From assembly GCF_000011085.1 (NCBI RefSeq), contig NC_006396.1, positions 682,001 to 746,000 on the forward strand: DNA of 64,000 nt, read 5' to 3'. The first letter of the stretch is position 1, and each line of letters starts with the position of its first letter. Shown piece after piece: positions 1-8,961 of this stretch. The notes below the pieces were generated by a model, which was not told the DNA's origin, did not search any database, and saw only the letters and a list, made by a program, of their open reading frames with translations. The DNA is from Haloarcula marismortui ATCC 43049 (GTDB taxonomy: Archaea > Halobacteriota > Halobacteria > Halobacteriales > Haloarculaceae). Both the position numbers and the translations under genes were made by a program.

Positions 1-275
1 CAGAGGTATCGGTGACGGTTATGGGACCCACAGATGACGGGGACGTTACGGTTGCGGTCGCTGATAACGGTCCCGGACTCCCTGACCGAGAGCAGGAGGT
101 GATCGAAACGGGGACAGAAATGGCTCTCAAGCACAGCAACGGGCTGGGTCTCTGGATCGCCTACTGGACTATCACTACCTCCGGCGGAACCATCACGTTT
201 GCCGAGAATACGCCACGAGGTTCGGTCATCACTATTCGCCTGCCATCTGCTTCAGCAGAACAGCCGAAGCCGTGA
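1..275 (+). CDS. Histidine kinase, C-terminal ATPase fragment (partial)
   Basis: This is the last ~91 residues of a gene that begins left of the window; the open frame runs in from base 3 without a start codon being needed. The sequence shows the end of a HATPase_c domain: a G1 box (D-N-G-P-G-L) near the left edge and a G2-like box (G-L-G-L-W-I-A) about 30 residues later, then a beta-strand-rich end. The sensor and dimerisation regions are outside the window, so the signal is unknown. The fragment fits the HATPase end of haloarchaeal PAS/GAF kinases. Confidence 0.85.
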   Translation, partial: EVSVTVMGPTDDGDVTVAVADNGPGLPDREQEVIETGTEMALKHSNGLGLWIAYWTITTSGGTITFAENTPRGSVITIRLPSASAEQPKP

Positions 276-346
276 CCGCCACTGTCGCCCCCTCCAGTCA
301 GTAGTTGTGTGTCTCAATAGCGCCGCTTCAGTATATCTCAAACCGC

Positions 347-1123
347 TCAGACCGCGTCCTTGATGAACTCCTTCAGGAGGTCGTTGAACGTCTCGGCCTG
401 TTCGACCATCGCCAGATGGGCAGCGTCGGGGACAAACGACACCTCTCCGTCGGGGATCTCGTGAGCCAGTGTCTCGTGATACGCGCGCGGAGTCAGTTTG
501 TCGTGTTCGCCGCAGACGGCCAGCACGGGCACGTCAATCTCGCCCAGTCGCTCGCGCACGTCGAAACCGTGACACGTCATGAAGTCGCGGCGGGTTACCG
601 CCTGCCCGACCGCCGCCATCTGCTCGCGGGAGCGAGACGCGGCCTCGTGGCCGGTGTCGTGGAACAGGCGGTCCCGTTCGTGCAGGAACTCGACGGCGCG
701 GTCCCAGTCATCTGCGAGCCATTCCTGCAGCCCGTCGAACACCGGGAGTTCGGGGCCGGTCCCCAGCAACACTATCGCCTCGGGCGTCCAGTCCCGCTCC
801 AGCGCGACCCACTGGGCGACGGCCCCGCCCAGCGAATTGCCGACCAGCACATCCGCGTCTGTCTCCTGCCCCACCGCAACAACATCGTCCGCGTAGGCGT
901 CAAGTGTCGTGGTCCCGGTCCCGCTGTCGATGTCGTCAGAGTCCCCATGGCCTGACAGATCCAGCGCGACGGCGGGATGGGTCGGTCCGGACGGGGCATA
1001 CTGGCGGCCCCACACACGGTGTGTCGCACCGCTGCCGTGGACATACAACGCTGTCGGCCCTGTGCCAGCAGACTGTGTTCGTCTGTACGCTGTGACTCGC
1101 CCATCGTGATCGACCTGTTCCAT
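347..1123 (-). CDS. Alpha/beta hydrolase
   Basis: A 258-residue alpha/beta-hydrolase-fold enzyme. The sequence shows an oxyanion-hole H-G-S-G near residue 29, a nucleophile elbow G-N-S-L-G-G with Ser97, an acid in G-E-H-D-K (Asp198) and the catalytic His in D-A-A-H (His226): a complete Ser-Asp-His triad. I chose the ATG at 1123 because a TATA-like TTTTATCC lies about 28 bp upstream, which fits a leaderless message; a longer in-frame reading to 1195 adds a non-conserved extension. The substrate cannot be read from the sequence. MenH, a step missing from the men genes in this window, belongs to the same superfamily, but the gene stands alone and far from them, so that link is only a possibility. 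Confidence 0.85.
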   Translation of the reverse strand: MEQVDHDGRVTAYRRTQSAGTGPTALYVHGSGATHRVWGRQYAPSGPTHPAVALDLSGHGDSDDIDSGTGTTTLDAYADDVVAVGQETDADVLVGNSLGGAVAQWVALERDWTPEAIVLLGTGPELPVFDGLQEWLADDWDRAVEFLHERDRLFHDTGHEAASRSREQMAAVGQAVTRRDFMTCHGFDVRERLGEIDVPVLAVCGEHDKLTPRAYHETLAHEIPDGEVSFVPDAAHLAMVEQAETFNDLLKEFIKDAV

Positions 1124-1148
1124 GCGGCACCGTTCGGAAGCGGTGTGG

Positions 1149-1155
1149 ATAAAAG
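1149..1155 (-). promoter_or_regulatory. TATA-like box for the alpha/beta hydrolase
   Basis: On the minus strand TTTTATC lies 26-32 bp before the ATG at 1123, the usual distance between an archaeal TATA box and the start of a leaderless message. Confidence 0.4.
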
Positions 1156-1237
1156 ATTGGCGCACCCATATAGAGTGTGAACCGCATTCAAGCAACTCTC
1201 CTCATTTTTCTGCAGTACGGCGTATTTCGGCGATGAG

Positions 1238-1245
1238 TTTATATA
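1238..1245 (+). promoter_or_regulatory. TATA box of the Hsp20-like/cdc48 unit
   Basis: TTTATATA is a strong archaeal TATA match. It lies about 26-33 bp upstream of the ATG at 1271, implying transcription start within a few bases of the start codon. Confidence 0.6.
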
Positions 1246-1270
1246 CTTATAGCACTTACTTTTGGTTAGC

Positions 1271-1516
1271 ATGACTTCAGAACAGCAGTTGTTCGACGAG
1301 ACGCCCCTCCGCCGATTCGAGTACGACGACAGCGTCGTGTTCGCGGCGGACGTGGGACCTGCCGCCGATGCGAGTGTCGATGTGGTCGACGGGACCGTCA
1401 TCGTCGTCGCTGACGGCCACCAGTACGAACAGGAGATCCCCGCTGGCGACGCACGAGCGTTTATCAACCACGGGGTTCTCACTATCGAACTGTCAGGCAG
1501 CGAGGGAGATTACTGA
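1271..1516 (+). CDS. Small Hsp20-like (alpha-crystallin fold) protein
   Basis: An 81-residue acidic protein made mostly of predicted beta strands. It ends in a G-V-L-T-I-E-L stretch, which resembles the G-x-L-x-(I/L/V) strand that closes alpha-crystallin domains; it is shorter than a full Hsp20 and lacks a distinct C-terminal I-x-I tail. I place the start at ATG 1271, not the TTG at 1262, because of the TATA spacing. Its stop overlaps the cdc48 start (TGATG), so the two are almost certainly co-transcribed and translationally coupled. I infer a chaperone or adaptor role beside the Cdc48 unfoldase. The name rests on fold-level resemblance only. Confidence 0.7.
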   Translation: MTSEQQLFDETPLRRFEYDDSVVFAADVGPAADASVDVVDGTVIVVADGHQYEQEIPAGDARAFINHGVLTIELSGSEGDY

Positions 1517-3789
1517 TGAGACTCACTGTTAAACCACTCAAACAGAAAGACGCTGGCCGAGGCCTCGCGGCTATCGACCGCGCCGCGATGGACGAACTCG
1601 AACTCGAGAACGGCGACTACATCGTTCTCGAAGGGAAACAGGACAGCCGCGCAGTCGCCCGGGTCTGGCCCGGTTACCCCGAGGACGAAGGGAACGGCAT
1701 CGTCCGTATCGACGGGCAGCTCCGCCAGGAAGCTAACGTCGGCATCGACGACCCCGTCAACATCGAAAAGGCCGATGTCAACCCCGCGACATCGGTCACC
1801 GTCGCGCTGCCCCAGAACCTCCGGGTTCGGGGCAACGTCGGGCCGATGATTCGCAACAACCTCAGCGGGCAGGCCGTCACGCAGGGCCAGACGGTTCCCG
1901 TTAGCTTCGGTCTCGGACCGCTTTCCTCGATGTCCGGCCAGAAGATCCCGCTGAAGATCGCAGAGACCGAGCCCTCCGGCACGGTCGTCGTGACCGACTC
2001 CACAGACATTCAGGTCAGCGAGATGCCCGCCGAGCAGGTCCACAGCGGCGAGGGCGCACCTGAAGCGAGCGACACGCCCGATGTGACCTACGAGGACATC
2101 GGCGGCCTCGACCGCGAACTCGAACAGGTCCGCGAGATGATCGAGCTGCCGATGCGCCACCCCGAACTGTTCCAACAGCTCGGCATCGAGCCGCCGAAGG
2201 GCGTCCTCCTGCACGGCCCGCCCGGCACGGGGAAGACGCTGATGGCCAAGGCCGTCGCCAACGAAATCGACGCGTACTTCACCACTATCTCCGGGCCGGA
2301 GATCATGTCGAAGTACTACGGCGAAAGCGAGGAACAACTCCGGGAAGTCTTCGACGAGGCCTCCGAGAACGCCCCCGCTATCGTCTTCATCGACGAGATC
2401 GACTCCATCGCCCCGAAGCGTGGCGAGACCCAGGGCGACGTGGAGCGCCGCGTCGTCGCCCAGCTGCTCAGCCTGATGGACGGGCTCGAAGAGCGCGGAC
2501 AGGTCATCGTCATCGGCGCGACCAACCGCGTCGACGATATCGACCCCGCCTTGCGCCGTGGCGGCCGCTTCGACCGCGAGATCGAAATCGGCGTCCCGGA
2601 CAAGAAGGGCCGCAAGGAGATCCTGCAGGTCCACACCCGCGGGATGCCCCTCTCCGAGGAGATCAACATCGAGAACTACGCCGAGAACACCCACGGCTTC
2701 GTCGGCGCTGACCTCGCGACCCTCACGAAAGAGAGCGCGATGAACGCCCTCCGGCGCATCCGACCCGAACTCGACCTCGAATCCGACGAAATCGACGCCG
2801 AGGTGCTCGAACGCCTGGAGATCAGCGATAAAGACTTCCGCGAGGCGATGAAGGGCATCGAGCCCTCCGCGCTCCGGGAGGTCTTCGTCGAAGTCCCGGA
2901 CGTCACCTGGGACTCCGTCGGTGGGCTCGAAGACACCAAGGAACGGCTCCGGGAGACTATCCAGTGGCCCCTCGAGTACGAAGACGTGTTCGAGTCGATG
3001 GACCTCGAAGCCGCGAAGGGCGTGCTGATGTACGGTCCGCCCGGCACCGGGAAGACGCTGCTAGCGAAGGCTGTCGCCAACGAGGCCCAGTCCAACTTCA
3101 TCTCCGTGAAGGGGCCAGAACTCCTGAACAAGTTCGTGGGTGAGTCCGAGAAGGGCGTCCGCGAAGTGTTCAGCAAGGCCCGCGAGAACGCCCCGACCGT
3201 GGTGTTCTTCGACGAGATCGACTCCATCGCCGGCGAACGTGGCGGCGGCACGACCGACTCCGGCGTCGGCGAACGCGTCGTCTCCCAGCTCCTGACGGAA
3301 CTGGACGGGATCGAGGACATGGAGAACGTCGTGGTCGTCGCGACCACGAACCGGCCGGACCTCATCGACGACGCGCTCCTGCGCCCCGGCCGACTCGACA
3401 GGCACGTCCATGTGCCCGTCCCGGACGAGGAAGCGCGCCGCGCCATCTTCCAGGTCCACACCCGCGACAAGCCGCTGGCCGACGGCGTCGACCTCGACGA
3501 ACTGGCCAGCCGCACGGACGGCTACGTCGGCGCGGACATCGAAGCGGTCGCCCGCGAGGCGTCGATGGCCGCGACCCGGGAGTTCATCAACAGCGTGGAC
3601 CCCGAGGACATCGGCGACAGCGTCAGCAACGTCCGCGTGACGATGGACCACTTCGAGCACGCGCTCTCTGAAGTCGGCCCCAGCGTCACCGAGGAGACCC
3701 GCGAGCGCTACGACGAAATCGAGCAGCGCTTCGACCGGGCCGAACCCGGCGTCACTGACGAGAGCACGGCCAGTCGCACCTTCCAGTAG
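1516..3789 (+). CDS. cdcH: Cdc48/VAT-type AAA+ ATPase
   Basis: A 757-residue archaeal Cdc48 (VAT, p97 family), a hexameric ATP-driven unfoldase expected to feed substrates to the proteasome in the cytoplasm. The sequence shows a CDC48 N-domain (residues 1 to ~185), a short acidic linker, then two AAA+ domains. D1 has Walker A G-P-P-G-T-G-K-T with Lys240 and Walker B D293-E294; D2 has Walker A with Lys513 and Walker B D566-E567. Both carry the second-region-of-homology pattern ending in arginines. The acidic tail lacks the HbYX proteasome-docking motif, ending T-F-Q instead. It is the second gene after the Hsp20-like protein. A paralogue is at 14882. Confidence 0.97.
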   Translation: MRLTVKPLKQKDAGRGLAAIDRAAMDELELENGDYIVLEGKQDSRAVARVWPGYPEDEGNGIVRIDGQLRQEANVGIDDPVNIEKADVNPATSVTVALPQNLRVRGNVGPMIRNNLSGQAVTQGQTVPVSFGLGPLSSMSGQKIPLKIAETEPSGTVVVTDSTDIQVSEMPAEQVHSGEGAPEASDTPDVTYEDIGGLDRELEQVREMIELPMRHPELFQQLGIEPPKGVLLHGPPGTGKTLMAKAVANEIDAYFTTISGPEIMSKYYGESEEQLREVFDEASENAPAIVFIDEIDSIAPKRGETQGDVERRVVAQLLSLMDGLEERGQVIVIGATNRVDDIDPALRRGGRFDREIEIGVPDKKGRKEILQVHTRGMPLSEEINIENYAENTHGFVGADLATLTKESAMNALRRIRPELDLESDEIDAEVLERLEISDKDFREAMKGIEPSALREVFVEVPDVTWDSVGGLEDTKERLRETIQWPLEYEDVFESMDLEAAKGVLMYGPPGTGKTLLAKAVANEAQSNFISVKGPELLNKFVGESEKGVREVFSKARENAPTVVFFDEIDSIAGERGGGTTDSGVGERVVSQLLTELDGIEDMENVVVVATTNRPDLIDDALLRPGRLDRHVHVPVPDEEARRAIFQVHTRDKPLADGVDLDELASRTDGYVGADIEAVAREASMAATREFINSVDPEDIGDSVSNVRVTMDHFEHALSEVGPSVTEETRERYDEIEQRFDRAEPGVTDESTASRTFQ

Positions 3790-3843
3790 CGACGGTCGGC
3801 ACTGACGCCGATTTTTGCGTAATAGAGCGGTTTGCTGGCTGCG

Positions 3844-4596
3844 TTATTCGTCTGCAACCCTGTCTATCGTGATTTTGAGACACTCATAGGCTTCCTTCGT
3901 GGCACCGGACCCGCCGACAGTGACTGGTCCGTCCTCGGTCTCGATGGTGAGTGACCGTTCGGCCGGGTTCTTGCTCGATGCGGGATAGACGAGACTCTGC
4001 CGGGCGTTTATGACCGGCCCCGATATCGTTGTTTCAGTTCGGTCCGCAGTCGAGAGTACCCGGGCGCGAGCAGTGATCGGCGTCCCCGCGCGAAGCGCCA
4101 GCGCCGACATGAGCACCGCGAACTGAAAGGCAGAGAACGTCCGCGGGAACTCACACACGTCGGCGACGTAGCGTTCCGTCCCCATCAGCCAGTGGCTACC
4201 GAGAAACATCGTGAACTGGTCGTGCGCGAGGTTCTTGTTATCGAACTTGGTTGCCTGATATTCTGCAATCGAGTCAGTCAGCATTCCAGAATGCCCAGTG
4301 AGTCCACGCTGAGTGTCGGCGGTCACGAGCAACGGGGTGATGTTGCTCTCGATTGTCCTGACCGCTGTTGCGATATCCTCGTATGCGGGCGTCGGTGCCG
4401 TCGCATCGCCGTGGACCAGTAACAGTACCAGTACATCCCGCTCGATAGCGGCGCTGAGTTGCGGGACAAACTCCGGGAGGGACGATTTCGGGACCGCAAC
4501 CGTGAGGCTCTCCTCGGCACTGTCGATAAGAGATTGTATCGCATCGATGACTGCCGACTGGGTCCGATGTATTTCCAGCCCCGGTTGTGCCATCAT
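3844..4596 (-). CDS. Orphan TrmB-type effector-binding domain protein
   Basis: A 250-residue protein resembling the C-terminal half of TrmB-family sugar-responsive regulators: an opening stretch on self-association of a helix with a PLD-like strand pattern (S-L-T-V-A-V-P), then an effector-binding region. The usual N-terminal winged-helix DNA-binding domain is absent. A clear TATA element 22-27 bp upstream of the ATG fixes the start, so the missing domain is not a mis-called start. TTG at 4599 is an alternative start, and the ATG at 4593 is equally possible. It is monocistronic. I infer a sensor or decoy partner for a full-length TrmB protein; DNA binding on its own looks unlikely. Confidence 0.65.
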   Translation of the reverse strand: MMAQPGLEIHRTQSAVIDAIQSLIDSAEESLTVAVPKSSLPEFVPQLSAAIERDVLVLLLVHGDATAPTPAYEDIATAVRTIESNITPLLVTADTQRGLTGHSGMLTDSIAEYQATKFDNKNLAHDQFTMFLGSHWLMGTERYVADVCEFPRTFSAFQFAVLMSALALRAGTPITARARVLSTADRTETTISGPVINARQSLVYPASSKNPAERSLTIETEDGPVTVGGSGATKEAYECLKITIDRVADE

Positions 4597-4617
4597 CAAA
4601 GGATACGGTGCCGTGTG

Positions 4618-4623
4618 TATAAA
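4618..4623 (-). promoter_or_regulatory. TATA box of the orphan TrmB domain gene
   Basis: The minus strand reads CGATTTATACAC here. The TATA core centre lies about 25 bp from the start codons at 4593-4596, so the message should be leaderless. Confidence 0.55.
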
Positions 4624-4697
4624 TCGTCCCCTGAAATGGGCAATAGTGTCGCTGAGATGGTGGAGGTGTCAATAATGGAGTGTTTCGTGGTGTAACT

Positions 4698-4704
4698 TCT
4701 TTAT
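4698..4704 (+). promoter_or_regulatory. TATA-like box of the pseudo-receiver kinase
   Basis: A TTCTTTATGC stretch lies about 27 bp before the ATG at 4728, giving leaderless spacing. Confidence 0.35.
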
Positions 4705-4727
4705 GCGTGTGTCTCCTCGGAAGGGTG

Positions 4728-6263
4728 ATGAAGTCACAGCCCACCGTCCTGTTTGTCCGTAGTCCGAGCCAGGACAGGGCCGCGATTTCGATGCTCCGGG
4801 ACAGTGATCTCACCGTCCACGAGTTCGACGGTGTTCGCGATCTGGAGTGTGCGCTCGGCGACTACGACACGGACTGTGTCGTCACGAACTGCGAAGTGGA
4901 GAACCCGGACGGGACACAGTATCTCGGTGGGTTGACCCTTATTGATCGACTGCAACGAAATCACCCCGAACTCCCGGTCGTCCTCTTTGCCGAGGTGACA
5001 AACGGCGACATCGCCCGCGAGGCCTACAGCCGCGACGTGTTCAGCTACGTTCCGAGCACAGTGAGCGACGCTCACCAGCGGCTTCTGGCGCGGGTCGACG
5101 CCGCCGTCGCTTCCAGCCCGGCCCGTCAACGGGCGAACAAGCGAAAACAGCTCAACGAGGCCGTCCGGCTGGTCAATCAAGCGCTCGTCCGCTCACAGTC
5201 GCGGGTGGATATCGAACGCGACGTCTCGGCGGTTCTGGCGGGCACAGCCAGATACAGCGAAGCCTGTACGGTGACCTGTCAGCACGACAGGCCGGTCGTT
5301 CGAGCGCTGGGTTCACAGCGGGACCGCGTCTCCATCACCGTGCCGGAGCCGTTGTGCCGCGCCGAGTCGGAGGACCGACTGGTCGTTGCGGATATCGACC
5401 CAGCAACGTTCGCAAATGACACAGACGCACTGGAAACGGACTGCGCCCGAGTTCTCGCTGTCCCACTGGTGTACGATGGGACATCGTACGGCGTCCTCGG
5501 AGTGTACGCCGACCGCGTCGATATCTTCGACACGGAAGAACAGGACACGTTCCGGGAAGTCGGCCACAACATCGCGCTGGCTATCGACGCGAGCCAGACG
5601 AAAGACGCGCTCCAGCAGCGGTCGACGGAACTGGAACGACAAAAAGAGCGACTCCGAGAGCTCGCACAGATCATCTCACACGAACTCCGGAACCCGCTTC
5701 AGGCAGCGATGGGACGGGTCGAACTCCTCGCCGCTGAACACGCCGCCGAAGAGTTTGACGCCATCCAGCGCAGCCACACCCGTATTTCGTTCCTCATCGA
5801 CGATCTCATGGAAATCGCGCGACAGGGCGGCAGACAGTACACTGTCGAGCCGGTCGCGCTCTCCGACGTGATGGGGGACGCCTGGACGACGGTCGACACC
5901 GATGGGTTGACCATCGAAATCGACTGTACCGAGACGATATTGGCCGATAGCACCCGGCTGTGTCAGCTCGCAGAGAACTTCTTTCGGCTCGCCACGGACC
6001 AGGCCGACACCGGGAAGGTAACGATCACGGACACGGCCGATGGGTTCGCCCTCGAACACGACGGCCCTCCGTTGGAGGCGGGAAACGAGGGGCCGTTTGA
6101 ACTCTACTACGCCTCCACTGATGAAGGAGTCGGGCTCCACCTCGCCGTAATTCGGGAAATCGCACACGGTCACGGATGGGAAATCACCCTTGCCAACGAA
6201 TCGACGGGACGGGTCCGGCTGAATGTAACCGACGTTGAGCGGCCGTCAGCGAAAACCACGTAG
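4728..6263 (+). CDS. Histidine kinase with degenerate receiver and GAF domain
   Basis: A 511-residue soluble kinase. Order: receiver-like domain (1 to ~125), linker, GAF-like domain (~150-295), coiled coil, HisKA (~308-375) and HATPase (~400-505). The H-box S-H-E-L-R-N-P is intact with His318. The receiver is degenerate: the N-terminal acidic pair is replaced by R-S-P-S, and the phosphoacceptor position reads V-V-T-N54-C where active receivers have Asp. The ATPase region is weakened too: the N-box Asn is kept, but the G1 motif reads H-D-G-P-P and G2 reads G-V-G-L-H-L. I chose ATG 4728 for the TATA spacing; an upstream in-frame start at 4680 is less likely. I infer that it senses through GAF and that the receiver is structural or binds something other than phosphate. 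Confidence 0.85.
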   Translation: MKSQPTVLFVRSPSQDRAAISMLRDSDLTVHEFDGVRDLECALGDYDTDCVVTNCEVENPDGTQYLGGLTLIDRLQRNHPELPVVLFAEVTNGDIAREAYSRDVFSYVPSTVSDAHQRLLARVDAAVASSPARQRANKRKQLNEAVRLVNQALVRSQSRVDIERDVSAVLAGTARYSEACTVTCQHDRPVVRALGSQRDRVSITVPEPLCRAESEDRLVVADIDPATFANDTDALETDCARVLAVPLVYDGTSYGVLGVYADRVDIFDTEEQDTFREVGHNIALAIDASQTKDALQQRSTELERQKERLRELAQIISHELRNPLQAAMGRVELLAAEHAAEEFDAIQRSHTRISFLIDDLMEIARQGGRQYTVEPVALSDVMGDAWTTVDTDGLTIEIDCTETILADSTRLCQLAENFFRLATDQADTGKVTITDTADGFALEHDGPPLEAGNEGPFELYYASTDEGVGLHLAVIREIAHGHGWEITLANESTGRVRLNVTDVERPSAKTT

Positions 6264-6323
6264 GACCCCGCCTCGCCGTACGCGACTCGAAACCGTATTC
6301 TGGATTCAGTCCGGAGTTGTGGT

Positions 6324-6884
6324 ATGGATCTTCAGGCTCGGTATCGCGTGCCAGCACTCACTGGCCTGTTGACGGTCGTGTCGCTTGCGCTCGTGTTCGG
6401 GGCCGTTCTCGGGGCCATTCCCCAGTCGGCTCTCCCCGCTGCGCCCGCGAGCGTTCTCGGGGCCATTCCCCACGCCAACGCCGTAGTCAGCGCTCTCGCT
6501 ATCGGAACAATCATCGGCGGTGTCCGGGCCATCCGCCGCGGAAACATCGCTCGACACCGGAAACTGATGCTCTCCTCGTTTGGCCTGTTCGCCCTGTTTC
6601 TCGTGCTGTACCTCTACCGGATAACGCTTGTCGGGCCGACGGACTTCACCGGCCCGTCGGTCGTCGAGACCTACTTCTACCTGCCGTTTCTCGCGGTCCA
6701 CATCTTGCTCGCCATCATCGCCATTCCGGCGGTGTACTACGTCCTGCTGCTGGCTTACACATACCCCGTCTCGGAACTGCCATCGACAAACCATCCGCGA
6801 GCCGGAAAGCTGGCCGCAAGCCTGTGGCTCATCTCCTTCTCGATGGGTATCGTTGTGTACGCGATGCTGTATCTGGTCTGGTAA
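6324..6884 (+). CDS. DUF420 family membrane protein
   Basis: A 186-residue integral membrane protein with about five hydrophobic segments. The pattern H-A-N-A, G-x-x-A-I-R-R-G-N-I-A-R-H-R and paired histidines near the helices (H-R-K-L-M, V-H-I-L-L, N-H-P-R) are characteristic of DUF420/YozB, a family often found near haem-copper oxidase genes and thought to be linked to respiration. Its exact role is unknown. An internal 21-bp repeat duplicates the codons for V-L-G-A-I-P. Its stop lies 3 bp from the convergent acetyltransferase stop. Confidence 0.85.
   Translation: MDLQARYRVPALTGLLTVVSLALVFGAVLGAIPQSALPAAPASVLGAIPHANAVVSALAIGTIIGGVRAIRRGNIARHRKLMLSSFGLFALFLVLYLYRITLVGPTDFTGPSVVETYFYLPFLAVHILLAIIAIPAVYYVLLLAYTYPVSELPSTNHPRAGKLAASLWLISFSMGIVVYAMLYLVW
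6404..6472 (+). repeat. 21-bp perfect direct repeat, 48-bp period, within the DUF420 gene
   Basis: The same 21 bases occur at 6404-6424 and 6452-6472. The 48-bp period is exactly 16 codons, so the reading frame is kept and the protein carries V-L-G-A-I-P twice, between the first and second membrane helices. It looks like a recent short tandem duplication. Confidence 0.85.
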
Positions 6885-6887
6885 GGA

Positions 6888-7448
6888 CTACTCGCGCTCC
6901 GTTCGGAGCAGGCCGAACCACAACATGTCTCGCCACGCGCCGTCGAGATACCACTCCTGACGGTGTGTCCCTTCCTTCGTGAATCCCAGCCGTTCGACCA
7001 CCGCGACGGAGCGGTCGTTCCCGCCCACGATTTTCGCCGACCACTTTCGGAGCGCCCGCTGGTCGAAGCCATACTTGACCAGCCTGCCCGCCGCCTCAGT
7101 GGCGTACCCTTGACCCCAAGCGTCCGGGTCAAGCCAGTATGCCAGTTCGGCTGTGCCGCGCTCCGTGTCGTGGTCCGTCATAGCGACGAGTCCGACCGGC
7201 TCGGTCCGCTCCTCGACCGGGCCGGGACTCCCGGCCGGGTCGATACAGACCAGTAGATGGACCGAGTCCTCGTCGGAAAGCGTCTCTTCGTAGTATGTTT
7301 CCATCTGGTCGGTGGTCGGCGGGCGGGCGTACGTCCCCAAGCCCCAGACCTGCTCGTTGTGAAAGACGTGCTGTATCCAGTTGAGGTCGTCTCGCTCCGG
7401 GGACCGGAGGGCGGTTCGGTCGGTCGCGAAAAAGGACGGCCCTGGCAT
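6888..7448 (-). CDS. GNAT family N-acetyltransferase (RimJ/RimL type)
   Basis: A 186-residue acetyl-CoA-dependent acetyltransferase. It opens with the R-T-x-L-R pattern of RimJ/RimL-like enzymes. The central strand and acetyl-CoA loop are seen at A-Y-W-L-D-P-x-x-W-G-Q-G-Y-A-T-E-A, followed by N-D-R-S-V-A-V-V-E-R-L-G-F, the typical end of the fold. The acceptor (protein N-terminus, antibiotic or small amine) cannot be told. ATG 7448 fits the family start; an upstream in-frame reading to 7496 would add 16 non-conserved residues. Confidence 0.88.
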   Translation of the reverse strand: MPGPSFFATDRTALRSPERDDLNWIQHVFHNEQVWGLGTYARPPTTDQMETYYEETLSDEDSVHLLVCIDPAGSPGPVEERTEPVGLVAMTDHDTERGTAELAYWLDPDAWGQGYATEAAGRLVKYGFDQRALRKWSAKIVGGNDRSVAVVERLGFTKEGTHRQEWYLDGAWRDMLWFGLLRTERE

Positions 7449-7504
7449 GGGCAACGCCTCACTCGGAGTAGGCAAAAATGTAGTGCTGTGCAGCACCGAC
7501 GACG

Positions 7505-8947
7505 CTAGTCGTCAGCCGGGCTCGATTGGGTCCCGATATCCGGGCGGACAACGTCGCGGTCCGTCGCCTCGCCCTCGATGTCGTAGGGGTATTCGCCGGT
7601 GACACAGCCGAGACAGAGGTCAGTCCGGCTCTTGTCCAGCGTTTCCGCGATGGCGTCGATAGAGAGATACGACAGCGAGTCCGCCTCGATTTCGTCGCGG
7701 ATTTCCTCGACGGACTGATTCCCGGCGATGAGTTCGTCGCGGGAGGCCATGTCGATACCCATGTAACACGGAGCGACGATGGGCGGCGCGCCGATGCGCA
7801 CGTTGACCTCTTCGGCACCGGCATCCTTCAGCAACTTGATCAGTTGCGTCGAGGTGGTCCCGCGGACGATAGAGTCGTCGATGATGGTGACGCTTTTGCC
7901 CTCGATTGTGGACTTGATGGGGTTGAGCTTCAGTCGGACAGCCCGCTCGCGTTCGTCTTGCGTCGGCATGATGAACGTACGGCCGACGTACCGGTTTTTC
8001 ATCAGCCCTTCGGCGAACTCGATGTCCGAGCCGTCGTCCTGTGCGGCCTCAGCGTATCCGGAGGCGAACGCACGCCCGGAGTCGGGCACCGGCAACACCA
8101 CGTCCGACTCGACGCCGGACTCCTCCCAGAGTTTCCGACCGAGTTCGCGCCGGACCTCGTAGACGAGGTTCTCGTCGATGGTCGAGTCCGGTCGCGCGAA
8201 GTAGACGTGTTCGAAGAAGCAATTGGCCGTGTTCTCCGGTTCGACGAGCTGATAGGTGTCGTAGCCGGTGCCGTCGGCGTGCAGGACGACGAGTTCGCCG
8301 GGCTTGACGTCCCGGATCAGTTCGCCGTCGAGCGTATCGATGGCGGCTGATTCGGAGGCGAGGACGTAGCCGTCCTTGAGTTCGCCGATACACAGCGGCC
8401 GGTTCCCCTGCGGGTCGCGCACGCCGAGGACCGTCTCGTCGTGCATGATGGTCAAAGAGTACGACCCGTGGATGCGGTTCATCGTCCGCTTGACAGCCCG
8501 AACCAGATCCTCCTCGAGGAGATTACGCGCGAGGTCGTGGGCGATGACCTCGGTGTCGCCATCGGAGGTAAAGGCGTGGCCGAGGTCAGCCAGTTCGTCG
8601 CCGATCTCGTCAGCGTTGACGAGGTTCCCGTTGTGGGACAGTCCCAGCGACCCCGACTTGAACGAGACGGAGAACGGCTGGGCACAGCAGGCGTTGACGC
8701 TCCCGGCAGTCGGGTATCGGACGTGGCCGATACCGTTCGAGCCGTTGAGCGCCTCCAGATCGCCGGGGTCGAATGCGTCACCGACGAGTCCCATTTCGAC
8801 GTGGCTGTACTGCTGGAACCCGTCGTGGGTGACGATGCCGGCCGATTCCTGGCCGCGGTGCTGGAGCGCGTACAAGGAGTAGTAAAGCGGTCGGGCGGCG
8901 TCACGGTCCTCCAAAGAGATGCCAACAACGCCGCACTTCTCGTGCAT
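7505..8947 (-). CDS. purF: Amidophosphoribosyltransferase
   Basis: 480 residues; first committed step of purine synthesis, PRPP plus glutamine to phosphoribosylamine. Cys5 follows a short propeptide (M-H-E-K-C-G-V) as in class II glutamine amidotransferases. The C-terminal half has the PRPP loop D-D-S-I-V-R-G-T-T. Cysteines placed like the four Fe-S ligands of the Bacillus enzyme are present (N-C-F-F-E, A-P-C-Y-M-G and L-C-L-G-C), so a [4Fe-4S] cluster is expected. The Cys position fixes the start at 8947. It lies 14 bp after rpl37e on the same strand, making it the third gene of an LSm-L37e-PurF operon. Confidence 0.97.
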   Translation of the reverse strand: MHEKCGVVGISLEDRDAARPLYYSLYALQHRGQESAGIVTHDGFQQYSHVEMGLVGDAFDPGDLEALNGSNGIGHVRYPTAGSVNACCAQPFSVSFKSGSLGLSHNGNLVNADEIGDELADLGHAFTSDGDTEVIAHDLARNLLEEDLVRAVKRTMNRIHGSYSLTIMHDETVLGVRDPQGNRPLCIGELKDGYVLASESAAIDTLDGELIRDVKPGELVVLHADGTGYDTYQLVEPENTANCFFEHVYFARPDSTIDENLVYEVRRELGRKLWEESGVESDVVLPVPDSGRAFASGYAEAAQDDGSDIEFAEGLMKNRYVGRTFIMPTQDERERAVRLKLNPIKSTIEGKSVTIIDDSIVRGTTSTQLIKLLKDAGAEEVNVRIGAPPIVAPCYMGIDMASRDELIAGNQSVEEIRDEIEADSLSYLSIDAIAETLDKSRTDLCLGCVTGEYPYDIEGEATDRDVVRPDIGTQSSPADD

Positions 8948-8961
8948 TTGTGTTGAGTGTG

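Noticed and set aside
1510-2694. A 394-codon frame antisense to cdc48
   Set aside because: Mirror reading of strongly GC-biased third positions in cdc48; no family resemblance and no promoter.
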